Below, piece by piece: positions 1 through 13,000 of a DNA stretch of 64,000 bases. The position numbers were made by a program, and so were the translations under genes. The stretch is from Prinia subflava (taxonomy: Eukaryota; Chordata; Aves; Passeriformes; Cisticolidae). Below the pieces are notes generated by a model. The model made no database searches. It saw only the letters and a program-made list of their open reading frames with translations, and had not been told where the DNA came from. Position 1 is the stretch's first letter, and every line of letters begins with the position of its first letter. The stretch spans positions 14,103,001 to 14,167,000 of the forward strand of contig NC_086259.1 in assembly GCF_021018805.1 (NCBI RefSeq), written 5' to 3'.

Positions 1-589
1 CTGCTTACTTGGGCACCTGCTCCTACAACCCCAGGTGGAGCCTCCATCAGTCACAGGAAATCTGGTAGTTGTGATAGTGGAGCCTGGTGTGGTTCCTGTG
101 TGAGTTGGGACATATGTTTCTACCACAGGCATGGTGGTGGTACCACCCCATGAGGCCCAGGGTAGGCCCTGCAGCCCAGGCCATGACAGTGCCTGGTCTG
201 TGGGTGCAGCTGGCTGCTGAGCTAAGGGGCGCAGCCTTACGGGAACAATCCTTAATTAAGGTTAAGGAGCTGCATGGCTTGTCCCTGGTGTGTGGGGCTG
301 TCCACTGTCACTGCTTCCATCCTTGCCCCAGCAGGGCTACAGCATCAGAGCAAAGCAAAAGAAAGCCTTTGGCACAGGGCCGGGGAGGAGCAGGGAGCGG
401 GCACAAATCCTTCCTAGCAGGCTGACGCCTTTTCTGGGAGTACCTGTGGCACCTGCTGCTGCATGTGAGGCTCCTGCCACAGTGCTTGGCATGGTGCCAG
501 CCGTGACCCAGCTCAGCTCTGCCCACAGGCTGGGCATCCCTGAGCAGCACTGCAGCACTGCACTGCAGAAGGAGACAGCCAGAACCTGC
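1..589. other. Intergenic segment downstream of HSD11B2, no gene seen
   Basis: I see no coding exon, RNA gene or clear repeat here. The open frames are short, of mixed composition and resemble no family I know. Confidence 0.5.
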
Positions 590-1096
590 TGGAATGTCAA
601 GAATGGATTTATTTAAAAAGTGACAATCACATAGTTCGTCTCAAAGAGCTCTGCAGCACTGGCAGCCTGGTCTCAGCCCCTGCACTCATTGGGAGCATGT
701 GGAGTGTGTAATGAGTGGCAGGGAGGCAGTGGCTGCAGGGTCCCAGCCCTGACCCAGCCAAGAGGGGATTGAGACAAACAGCTCTGAGAGCAGTAAGGAA
801 GGTGGGGGGTAGCTGAGGAGGTACATCCCAGCCTGTGGTGCAGAGCTGCTGAGTCAGGCAGGGATGGGCCTCATGGAGGGTGCATGGTTAGAAAAAATAC
901 AAAACCAAGGTCTCTAGAAAATGTTGATTCTTGCACAATAGAAAATAGATCTACCTGATTTTGGAAAGAAATTTGGTTTTTAACGTCTAGTGCTGATTGT
1001 TCCCCCACCGTGCAGGAGGGCGGTGCCTTTGGCTTTGCACGCGCTCAGGGGCTGGTGTGCCTGGAGAGCCTGGGAGAAGGCGTGGGCAGGCCACGG
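590..1096 (-). other. HSD11B2: HSD11B2 3' untranslated region
   Basis: The stop codon of HSD11B2 ends at 1097. The first good AATAAA on this strand is at 613-608, which gives a 3' UTR of roughly 500 nt. The end at about 590 is inferred from the usual 10-30 nt spacing between signal and cleavage site. Confidence 0.65.
608..613 (-). terminator. HSD11B2: HSD11B2 polyadenylation signal AATAAA
   Basis: The plus strand reads TTTATT here, which is AATAAA on the gene strand. It lies about 490 nt after the stop codon and is the first canonical hexamer in that direction. Confidence 0.65.
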
Positions 1097-4000
1097 TCAG
1101 GCCTTCTTCACATCGCTGTGGTGCTCTCGCCGCAGCGCTCGGGGCAGCTTGGGGTTGATGAAGAATCCTTTCAAGAACAAGTCTCGGACAAAATAGGGCA
1201 GGTAGCGATGTATGAAATACATGATCCCAAGGCCCTGCCCTGGGTAGTAGCGCACGGCTGGGTTGGCAGCCAGAAGCCCGTCTGTGATGCTGTTCACCAC
1301 CGCGCTGAGGTCCTCCACTGCCACCTTCATGAACTGGGTGAACTGCTGGTTGATCTCCTCCACGTAGTCCTCGCCGTAGGCCTGCAGCAGCTCCTGGGGC
1401 AGACTGGCCAACAGCTGCTCCTTCTGCAGGTTCCAGAAGGCAGGGTCACACGTTGTCCCTGCAAGGAAACAGCCCCTGTGAGCTGTGTGGGCCCCCCACT
1501 CCAGCCCCCTGCCATGGGTGCCAGCAGCCACAGTCATGTTCTGGCCTCACAGGAAGGTCCAGCTGAGACCCTGGCAAAAACTGCCATGAGGGAAGCACAG
1601 TAGTAGCACAATAGTGGCTCTTGGTAGCCTGAGACTGGACCAGCAGTCTTTGACCCTGCCTGCAGTGGGGGATGCTGCTACCATAAATGTGACTGAGCTG
1701 TTCTGACCAGCTCCAGTGGTATGGGATCTGCTGGCAGGACTTGATCCAGATGCTGTTTCCAATCCCCCAGAGCCCAACAGCCACAGGATAGCCACTGTCC
1801 CCCTTATGAGTGGAAATGCTCAGAAGCTGCATGCTTGCACCACCAACTGCTCATCCCATTGCTCCATCTTCTGCCTCCCTGGGATCTCTGTCCTGTGCCC
1901 ACAGGCACAGACAGGGAGGAGGCACCGACCCTATTACCTGTTTTGTAGTAGCCGGGCAGGATGAGGCTGACTTTGATGCCCCAGGGCTGGAGCTCGCTGC
2001 GGAAGGTGTCCATGAGCAGGCTGAGGGCTGCCTTCGAGGCCCCATAGGCTGCCAGGCAGGGGAAGGGCATGTCACCTGGCACGAGTGAAAGAATGAATGA
2101 GCCAGTGCTCCAGCAGGGACAGAGGGGAGCGGGGGGAGAAGGGCAGGGCTTGTGTAGGGCTGTGTTCCTAGCCCCTGCTCAAGGAAATGGCTTAGGGTTT
2201 GTTTTGCTGAGGAAACAACGGAAATTAGCTTCAAATTCATGTTTTAAAGGCAGGGGGGAAAAAAGTGGTGAGGGAAGAGGAAATTGCTTTTGTTCCCTGT
2301 CCAGCTAAAGCTTGGGATTGTCATCTGCAATGGAGGATTGATGTGTTTTAATGGGCAAAAAAAAAAGGGCAGGGGAGAGGAAGCTGGTTTTCCCACCCTG
2401 GCTGGGGCTATCATCCCCAATGGAGGCACATGGCAGCTGTGCTTGGGTTGCTCATGCTGCCTGTGACCAGGCTGACTGTCCCCAGCCCCCACGTCTGCAT
2501 GGCTGCTGTGGGGTTCAGCAATGCTGCCAGCTCATCCTAAAGTTCCTGGTGCCAGTTGGCTGAGAAAGTTGGGAGTGCCTGGGGGGTAGGAATTGCACCA
2601 CACCGTGGGGATGCTCAAGGCGTGCCTGGGCTGGGGGTGCCAGGGGTGCCACACTGGAGGGAGGCTGCTCACCTGCAGGGCTGCTCACAGTGACAATGCG
2701 GCCGCTGGCAGAGCGGAGCAGGGGCAGCAGCCCCTTGGTGAGCTCCAGGGAGCCAAAGAAGTTCACCTCCATGCAGGCACGGAACTTGCCCAGCGGTGAG
2801 AGCTCAGCGTCAGCGATGGTGTCATTGAACCCAGCGTTGTTCACCAGGCCCCAGAGTCCTGTGGGAATGGGGTGCCTGAAGAGGTGACCTGAATGGGAAA
2901 GCCCCACCCTGGGATTCCCAGCTGCTCCCCAGGCTGATTATGGTCCTGCAAGGGAATTGTGGAGTGCCCCAGGACAAGAGAGCTTGGCAAAGGCTGTTGG
3001 CACAGGTGCCTTCAGGGACACAGTGCCCTGTGGGGACACATGGAGGTTTGGCACTGCCATGCTGGCTGCAGGCTGAGTTCCCAGGGAGTTCTGTGGGGTC
3101 TCGTGGGGTTGCCAAAGGCTCCTACTACCTGTGCTGTTGGTGTGGGCCTGGATGTGCTGCAGGACGCGCTGGATGTCCTCCGTCTTGGTCAGGTCCATCT
3201 GCAGCAGCGTCAGCCTCGGCGAGCAGCTCCGGCGCAGCTCCTGGGCACCAGGACTCTGCAGGTCCAGCACGCTGGCAAACACCCGAAAGCCCATGATATC
3301 CAAGTGCCGGGCTGTTGCCTGCCCAAAGCCCGAGTCACATCCTGAAAGAGAAGGGAAGAGTCTTGCAGTGGCCAGCGACAGCCACTGTCTGTCCCCAGCC
3401 CCCAAAGATCCCTTAGCTCTGCCTCTCCGTCACCAGGAACCAACCCCAGGAACCAAACATCCACCCCAGCATCAGTTTCCTTTGCCTGAGGACCACCTCT
3501 GTCCGCACCCCGCTGTAGCTCCTGACTCACCAGGATGTGACCTTGCTCTGGGGCATTCGCAGGTCACGGAGTTGCTGTTTTCTCTCTCTTTCTGGAGGAA
3601 GAAAACACTCCCTTTATCTGCAACCCCATCGCCCCAAGCACCTCCCTGATTTAAGGTGCAGGTAAACCCGCAGGCACAAGCAACACACCGGAACAGCCTA
3701 GAGCCCTGCAGCGATACGGGGCCATCAACCCTAAAAATAGCCTCTAAAAGCTTCATCAAGCACCATTCAGAGCCGGCATAAGGCTCCGTGGGAGACTTTT
3801 GCTGAATGCTTTTCGACTCCCAGAAAGTAGTCAAGAGGCAGTGGTCGCCTGGCTGGGGCGTGAGGAGATTAAAAACGGTGAGGGGAAAAAAGGATTCTGG
3901 TCTGCTCCTGCTACCCTGCATCCTTCAAGGGATCATCCAAACAGGATGGACCACTCGGGAGAGTACTGGTGCTCCGTGCCCAGTCCCAGCCTCATCTCCT

Positions 4001-7000
4001 CTATCTCGGCTCAAACAGGGGCACCACAAGTGACTGTCACCCACAGAGCCACCATCGGGGTGGCTGGGGGACAGCCTGCACAGGAGCTGGCTGTTGCAGA
4101 GTGGTGACAAGGCCAGTGGCCATGGTGGAGCAGCCTGGATGCAAACAAACAGCAGCAGCAAAGTACAGGCTGTTCCCAGGGCCGATGGCAGCACTGATAG
4201 CTCGGGGAGTCTGTGCCACAACCGCTGCCCAGTCACATTAACCATTAACAGAGGAGCACTGCAGGGGCAGCCCCATGGCCCTGCACCCTCCTGCCCGGCA
4301 CCTTTGGGTGCTCCTGAGGACATCCCAGAAAACGGACCGTGTATGGCACCTGAAGCCACCCTGGGATGGACGCAACAGTGGTCCTGGGGACTGTCACCCC
4401 ACGAGATTCAGCACCCCTCCACCAGCCTTTGCAGGAGGGCAGGGGGGCACAGGGACTGGCTGCCTCAGTCTTCCATACCCCCAGGCTGGGATCGACCACT
4501 GACAGCTCTTGGAGTACCAGCTAAGCGTCAGTTCAGCATCCGTGTCCCAGTCCCCAGCTCAGTTTTACTGTACTGCTGCGTCAGAAACCTATAATTAAAC
4601 CCCTGGCCAGAGGCCAGAGTGATAACACAGCCCGGAGGTGCTCAACTGGCAGGAAGGGGCTGCAGGGACCTCGCTTTCCCACACAACACCCAATACTCAG
4701 GATGGATATGTGCCAGGTTGGCTCGGCATCACCCCACATTACCCTTGGCATTGCTCCAGCATCACCCCCAGTACCCTGGTCTGCACGGCCTGCTGGAGGT
4801 GCTGCCAGCACAGCACATCCACCTCTCCCCTCCCCAGGAATGGTGCATGCTGCCAGCAGACAAACAGATAAGGTGCATTTCACCTTTCCGAGCAGTGTGG
4901 GAGAAAACTGCAATAAAGATAAGGTTTAAAAATAAAAGTGCTTGTGGCCACAGCTTCAGCATGACGCAGCTGACAGGAGGGTTACCTGCACTGCTCCCAT
5001 GCAGCCGGCAAGAAAATCCTCCAGTCCAGACATGAAGCTTCCTATCACCAACTCTCAAAAGCCCGGGAAACATCCCAAAAAACTGAGAGCCAGGTTTGCC
5101 AGCTTCTTACAGGCAAGTCTGGCAAGAAGGGAGCAAACACAGCCACATGCTGTCCAAGTCAGGCAGAGTTTGTTTTGCCTTAGAGGAGCAGGGCAGTCAG
5201 AGGGTTTGTTTCGGAAGTTCTAATTTATTCACACACATACCAAAAAAAAAAAAGGCTCCTGGGAGGCTGGCGGGAGGCCCAGGGCCAGGAGGTTGAGGAT
5301 GCTCTGGTGTTATTTAAGGTCTCCGCCGCTGCTCAGCTTCCCATCTGCTGTGCTCAGGCATGGCCAAGAGTGCGGGGAGGGACAATGAACCCCCTGGGCC
5401 CATAACACGTGGCCCCAAAGCATGGCAGCTTGCCCAGGACCATGTTCACTCCCCATGGCCACCAGCACATGAGCTGCTGGCCACACTGGAGCTGGCGCAA
5501 GAGCCATTGCCGCTGGCCCGGCCCCGCCGGGAGCGCTGGAGCCGTCCAGTCTGTGCAGCCCCAGCAAGGCTGGCGCTGGGCTCGCTGCCCTCCCAGGATG
5601 CTGCATCACGAGGAGATGCCGGCGCCAGTTCCCCCCGCCCCAGCTCCCAGCTTGCCAGCTGGTTTCACAGTCGTGCTGGAGGGAGGGACGTGGTCAGATC
5701 AAGCACAGGAGCCCAGCATTGGGAGCGCAGCAGAGGAGAGCAGGTACCTTGAAGTCCCTCCATCACATCCTCATGGACCCTCGGCCAACAGACAGAGGCT
5801 TTTGCTGCAGCAGAGCAAAACCTGAGTCCAGGTTGCAAAATCTAGCAGCCCTCCACAGGCTCAGCAAGCCGGGACAAACTCCTGCACCAGAGGCCAGCCA
5901 GCCATTTTCCACAGCGGCGGGTCAGCAGCAATTCCTGAGGACTTTGCAGAAGCGCCAGACATTTCCGCGGCTCCCCAAAGAGTGGGACGCAAGCCTCCAC
6001 TAGAATTTTGGCATGACAAGCCCCAACTTTACTTATCTTGAACAAGCAAAAAGGTTTGGCCTCCAGCATCATCTTAATGGGTGCCCTCCCACTCACTCGG
6101 GGAGCGCAAAGAGGACTGACCGCACAGCATCTTGCATCCCTTGTCCAGAGCTGCTCCTCACCGGTGACAGCAGAGCCACCGCCGGGGCTGAGCTGTGCCA
6201 GCTGGGCAGCTCCCAGCCAGCCCGCACCGCTCGTGCTTCCTCGCTGCCAGGAGCCAGCTGAAGCCGCAGTCCCCCGTTTGATGTGGACACCTTTCTTTCA
6301 GGTGAGTCAGGCATGGCACGCTCTGACATTTTACTGTCTCAGGTATTCACCCTGCCCTCCTGCACCAGCACCAAGGCCACCACACACAGACATGCTCAAA
6401 ATTAGGGCTCCAGGTTTCTGATTGGAGCAGAGAGGGTCAATAGCACCACTGCAACCCGGGAGCTGCTGAAACACAACCCTGCCGCCACTGCTGGCACAGG
6501 ACACGATGGAGGGCTGGTGGCACCGGTCTGCAGTGCTCACCCCAACATAATCCAGGAGTGACTTCCCAAGCTACGCGCTGAGAGTCCTCATCCGTGAGCT
6601 GTGCAGTCTCATTCTGGAGCTGTGGAACTGCAAGGCAGGCATCTTAAACTCTGAGCTACAAGCCAAGTATCTTCATCCTCAACCATGAGCTGTGTACATC
6701 CTCATCCTCAGGCCACGAGCTGTGAATCCTCATCCCTGAGCCATAAACTGAGCACCCTCATCCCTGAACCACAAGTTGTGCATCCTCATGACCTTTGCAT
6801 TCTCATCCCTGAACCATGCACAACAGGTGAGGACCAACAAAAACCTACGCAGTGAGAAGCACAGCTTGGCTGAACAATTCCCCATGCGGCTGAAAACTGC
6901 CCAGAGCCTGGAGGGTACAGCAGCAGACCCTGGTGTGGAAGCTGAAGAGGGGTTGCCCCAGGGCTGAGCACCCCTGTGATGGGCCAGCTCCCTCACAGTC

Positions 7001-10000
7001 ACCCTAGCAGTGTGGTCAGTTAGCAGCCCTAGGGGCTGCACCTCAGGCAGCAGGGCATGAGGATGCTCCATCTTCCACTGACTGGGAGCTTGCCAGCTGT
7101 GTTGGGCACTCAGAAGGGCATCACCCCCTCCTCCCCCATCAGCTCTGCAGGCTCTTGCGTGGTGCCCCCTGCTGCTCCCCAAATCCTAGGACATCAATCC
7201 CACCTCCCCAAAGAGCTTAAGGGCCGTGTGTCCCACCATGCTGTCTGAGTGGCCTTGCCAAGATGGAGCTGTCACCAGGCTCAAGGACACTGTCAACAGG
7301 GGGTGTTGGGGTGCCAAGGCCGAATGGATTAGCATGCTGAGCCACTCGTTTCCATAGGCTCAACCTCAAACCCTGCCTGGGATGCCAAGCTCAATGTGGC
7401 CTTCTGCTCTGACAGGATTCACTGCCACTATGGATCCAGCTTCTCTGGGCGTGGTATGGGATTTAGCCAGGCAGCACTGAGGGAGGCTCAGCTGGGTGTC
7501 TGAGCAGGCACTGATCCCAGCTCAGCTGTTCATCTCAGCTCCATCCTCGGAGTGTGGGCACCTCGTGGATGCAGAAGCACAGGACAACGTAGCAACAGCT
7601 GGGGATGGTGCCATCAAAGGGGATGGCAGTCCCCCTAAGGAACTCAGGGAGGGGGTCCTTGCACAGTGCAGGTCCAGGCAGGATAAAATGCCCAGCAAAA
7701 TCCTGTGTGGGCAGAGCAAGGCCTTGTGGCCAACACCTTCCGGATGCTGCACACATTTGGAGCAAGGAGTGATAAAGGGGTGATGTCAGCCCTGGGCAAA
7801 AGGGAACAAATTCTTGGCAGGGCACAGGAGAGGGAGGAGAAGGCAGGAGCATCTGTCCCCACAGCAGCTGGGCCTCCCCAGCCAGGCATCAGCCACCATC
7901 TGCCCACACCCAAGGTACTGCTGGGGGAGTGGGGCTGGGAAGGGGCACCCACAGTTCCCAAAGTATCCAGTGTCATCTCCGTCCACAGGAAACACCACCC
8001 CAGCCAGTGGCTTGCATGGCATGCCGTGTCCCCAGTCCCCATGGGAGCCGCCCTCATGCTCAGGCACAGGCAGACAGGGCTGGGGTGGCAGCAGCCCTGG
8101 TGATGCTGCTGCTGGTCCTCAGCACTAGGATTCAGGAAGCCACAAGCCTAATTAAATTAAATTAAAGCCAGAAGATACCTTTACGGATGACCCAAATCCC
8201 TCCCCAAATCCCTATGAGTGGATAATGCAGGAGCTCCCCCCACCCAAGCAGTCTGGGTGGGCACCCCTGCAAAGCCTTAGACTCCTTCCTGAACAGGACC
8301 TGAGCCAAGGGGGGCACACAGTGCCCCTGCTCCCCTGGGACCACCCCCCTCTGCATGACACAGTCTGCACAGGCAGCTGGAGGGAGACTGCTGATGGCTC
8401 CCACAGCCCAGGACACACACATCCCTCCAACAGGTCCTATGGGTCAGAGCAGGGGTCAGACAAACTCTCAGCCCCACGAGGAGACCCATGACAGAAGGCA
8501 AAGCTCAGAATGCCCATGGCAGGGGGTACTGGGTGACCTCCCCTCCCTGTGCCAGAGACAATAGCCAGATGGTATGAATTACAATGGATTAGCCAAGTGT
8601 TCCTGGGGCCTCACAGTCATCACCTCCACCGGGGGAGTTATCTCCCACTTAACAAAGAGAAGGGGGGAAATCTGATTTTCTGCCTAGACAACCAACGAAA
8701 CCAGGCAGGCAGACATGACGAGGAGCCCCCAGGCTAGTGTGAATCCACCCACAGCTTCTGGATTAAAGGCTATTTCTCAGAAGCTTTACTGGTGCATCCT
8801 TATTGGGGACTCCATGTCACAAAAACAGCTGGGCAATAAAAAAAAGTGTCAGAGGCCACAGCCCTCCCCATCGCTGTCACTAAAAGCCATCCAGACGCCT
8901 TATCCCCCACCAAAGCTGCGAGCAGCAGATGCTGCTTGCCACGGGTGGGGCTCATGAACACAGGATCTTGTTAGTGCCCTGGGACAGCAGGACAGGAATG
9001 AGTCCAGCCACGCCCCGCAATGCAAGGCCAGTGCCTGGTGGGATGCTCAAAGAGATTGGGACCCGGGAATTAACCCAGCCCTGGCATGAGAGTGATGCTG
9101 CTGCCGGTGAGCAGTGACCCTAGGCTCACAAGCTGACAGGCGGGGGGAGGAAGTGCCACCTCCAGCATCGCTGTGACACTTCGCAGAAAGAGAGCACAGG
9201 AATTTCTTAGAAGCAGCTGCTCACCGCACCCTGGGGCTGGATGGCATCTTCCGGCAGCTGCTGTCTCCACAGAGGGGAGATCCTCTCCCCAAAAGGAGCA
9301 GTGAGGCTCTTACAGTGAAGAATTTGATCTTCCATCAGGCAGGGATAAGCAAGGGAAGACAGCAGCACAGACATCACCTGGCACAGGCTGTACATCAGAG
9401 CTAACCTGGGATGGATGGATGTACTTCCAAGAGGAGGAAATTGTGAAGAGCTGTGGCAATAGCTGGGTTAATAATCACCTTCAAAGGGAACATGGTGAAC
9501 TGGGAACATGGAGCCGACAAGCATTAAAAGGCATCCATCAGGAGGAGATGTCACTGGGAAGGACACCCATGGCCCAGAGACAACTCAACCAGATCACTCA
9601 AGATCAATGCCAATGGCAAGCTGGCACTGGTAACACATCCACCTGGGCTCTTGGAGAAGGAGGGGCTGGGTAGGAACTAGGCTGAGAAGCCAGAAAGCTC
9701 CACCAGCTATGTCTGGAATGTGAATAAGGTGGTAGCAGTAAAGCCATGGCTGGGGTACCTGCCAGTGGGCACCTCCAGTCTGCAAAAGGGCTCTTCAGGG
9801 ACTCCCAGCAGGCTAGAGAACCACCACATCCATATGGGGCTGGAGAGCCCGATATCCATCCCTCCTGTGTGCTAACAAGCAAGGAGAGACATCAGGTCGT
9901 GCCTAAAGTGTGCTGCAGTCAGGGCTAATCCATCCACAGGCAGCTGAAGGGAAGAACAGCTCTTCTACATGGACCACCACGAGCCACCACCACCCAGGGA

Positions 10001-13000
10001 CATCTCAGGGAAGGTGTTTCTAGCCAGGACAGCAAAGCACCACAGGCATGGCATGACCAGGAGAACCTCTAATCATGTGGTAGGACAGGTCAGCCATGGG
10101 AGACCTTTGAAGTGCCACCCAGACAGCACAGTGGACAAGTGGCAAGTGATGCCAGCAGGGACAAAGCCATGCTGGGACAGTTCTGACCAAGGCAGTGGGT
10201 CAGAGCAAGCCCAGGGGATCACCATGTTAGGCATCTCAGAGTTTGCAGCACCCCAGTAAGGCTATGGCAGTTTCAGTGGAGCACTACCAGTTCAGGGGTA
10301 TTTTGTTGATGAGATATTTCTTTGTATATTGATGGTGCCTGTCTGTCTTGTAAGGTGCCATCTCATCACTCTCCTTGTCACAAGGCTAAACTCCTACCAC
10401 ATGCCACAAGCCCAAGCAAGCAGAAGTGGTGCAAGCCCTGCCTATTCCCACATCATGATGGTCTCTACAGCTGCACCAACTATTTTCTTTTGCAGCTTCC
10501 AGATCCATGTGAAGCGGGGGACTTTTTTTTTTTTTTTTTAGAAACTGAGCAAAACACTTGAGCAAACACCAACTGAGCTTCTGCCAAGACAGCTTTTGAA
10601 ATACACAGAGCTGTTTAAGCCCCCAGGCTCAGAGCTGTGCCTCATTATGACCTCAAGCCACCTGCCCTTTCCATACACAATTCAAGTTGTCCCATCCTTA
10701 CTCTTTACCTGCAGTTCTCACCAGCTCTTCAGAGTGAAAGTTTGAGTATCATAAGACTGCTTTGGTGCATTTTCCCCAAAATACATGAAGGTGGTCCTCC
10801 AGGCTGATATGCTTGGACATAGTTGTGCTGACCCAGGCAATACCAGGGCAGCACCCACACATGCCCTTCAGCTTAGGCACAACAGCTGAAAGAAGGGGGA
10901 CAGAAATCATCCAGGGATGGCTGCACATCCCATGATGGAGCTTATTCCCACCTGTTAACCAGGACCCTAGAGAGGAACAAACATTGGTCACAGTGGGTTA
11001 CTCATGGCAGAATGAGGCCCCAGTAACCCAGAGAAGCTGCAGCTGCCCCATCCCTGGAAGTGTTCAAGGCCAGGTGGGATGTGGCTTGGAGCAACCTGGT
11101 CTAGTAGAAGGTGTCCCTGCCCACTGCAGGGGAACAAGATGGTCTTTAAAGTCTTTTCCAATCCAAACCATTCAGAGCTTCTATGATTCTGAGAGGCCAG
11201 ACTTTCAAAGCTGCCACAGAAGACATCAGGGCAGGTACCTGAGCTTTCCAGCCATCCCTTCTTTCTGTTCCCAGCCTGCCTGGGAGTCACTCACCATCTG
11301 GCTCCAGGGGATCAACCACCCAGCAAGAGGAAGCGCCACCGAAAAGCTTGTAAAGCCAAAAACTGCTTTTCAAGATTACAGCCTTAGAGGCAGCAAATCC
11401 CAGGACAGTGCTATGTGTGACAGGGAAGCCAGCTCCCGAGGGGGAAGCTGATAAAGCTCAGGGGCTGGCAGCTCTCCAGGGCAGAAGGAAGCAGAAGTGA
11501 TATGTTGCGCATGCAAGCACACACAAGCTGAGATAGAAGAATGGGAAATGGTGGATATACCACAGCCACTGTGGGGAGCAGGGAAGGAGGTAACAGACAC
11601 ATGCTGGGGAGGTTAAAAAAAGAAGATCCTTAACTATGTCTGTAGCAATGCACTGACAGCATGAGGGCAATTTTTCCACCTTATCAGAGAAAATTTGAGC
11701 ATTTTCCACCTTATTATAGAGCACTTACGTTGGAAGGGATCGTATAGGGTCATCTAGTTCCAACACCCCTGCCATGGGCAGGAACACCTTCCACTAGCCC
11801 AGATTGCTCCAAGACCCATCCAGCCTGGCCTTGGAGGCTCCACAGCAGTACCTCAGATCTGAGATGACAGGAGGGACACCAGGAGGTAAAGAGGTACAAA
11901 AGCCCTGCAGCCTTTCCTCCTGGAAAAAAAAAACCAATCCCTCCAGCTGGAGTTTTAGACCCGCACTGAAAGAAGACAATGGGAGAAGGCAAAGATTTGG
12001 TGGAAACATCTTGAGGAGCCCCCTCAAACAAACCCTGGCTGAGCAAGTCCACCAACCCTATGCTGTGCTCCCAGTAGTAAAAGCAGCAACCGGCTCTTCT
12101 GTAACCAGATCCTGGCTTAAGGGGAGCTAGACTCAACAGTGGGTAACCCAATCCCAGACCTCATTAAAAGTGTGCTGCTCATTGGACTAGAGGGCAGCAA
12201 CTGCCTACACTTCTCTCCCTCCGAAAGCATCCGTTCCCATCTGACAATCTCATTTCAGCAGGGAAGTCTTTGCTTTGTTGCTCTCATGTCCCCACATAAC
12301 CCTGAGGCTAATCAAGCCAGCTTGGGTTTCTCTACCAACTCCGGTCTCCCACAGTATGAAACCTCAATGCGTTTTTCCTCCTGATTAGCTGTGCTCATCA
12401 TTTTTGGTTAACAGTGCTAAAAACTCCCACCTCAACAGGTCTGTGTCATTAGTAGGCTTCAAAAGTGCTTATTTTATAGATAAGTGAGAAAAAGCCGAGA
12501 GTATCTATCCACATGCCTGTGGTGAGCAGGGGTAGGTATCTATTTCTGAAAAAACCTCACGTGGGAAAGAAGAATCCTAAATCCATGGAGGGCTGCTGAC
12601 AAAGCGGGGGGAGAGCTTCAGCAGATAGAGGCAGAAAAAGCAGCTTTCCTGCTCTGTTCCCAAAAGCCAGCAGCAAACCCTATAACTAGACTTAAATGTT
12701 GCACTTTTTAAAATTCAAGTATATCAGGAATTGCTTGTACACCAGGGCTGGAGTTTGGGTGTTTGATTTTGGTCGTGTCTCACCCCTCAGCTTGGAGGCA
12801 GCAGCTGCCTCTGCTGTTAATTTTTAATAGATTCTGGAAAAATCAGAGCAATTTCAGGGAATAAGCTGATTTTCAGCCTTCATTTATAGAATCACAAAAT
12901 GGATTGGTTTGGCAGGGACCAGAAAGATCACCTAGTTCCAACCCCCTGCACTTAGGCTGGGGAAAGATCCCAGGTACCTCTGAGCTGGATCACTGGCTCC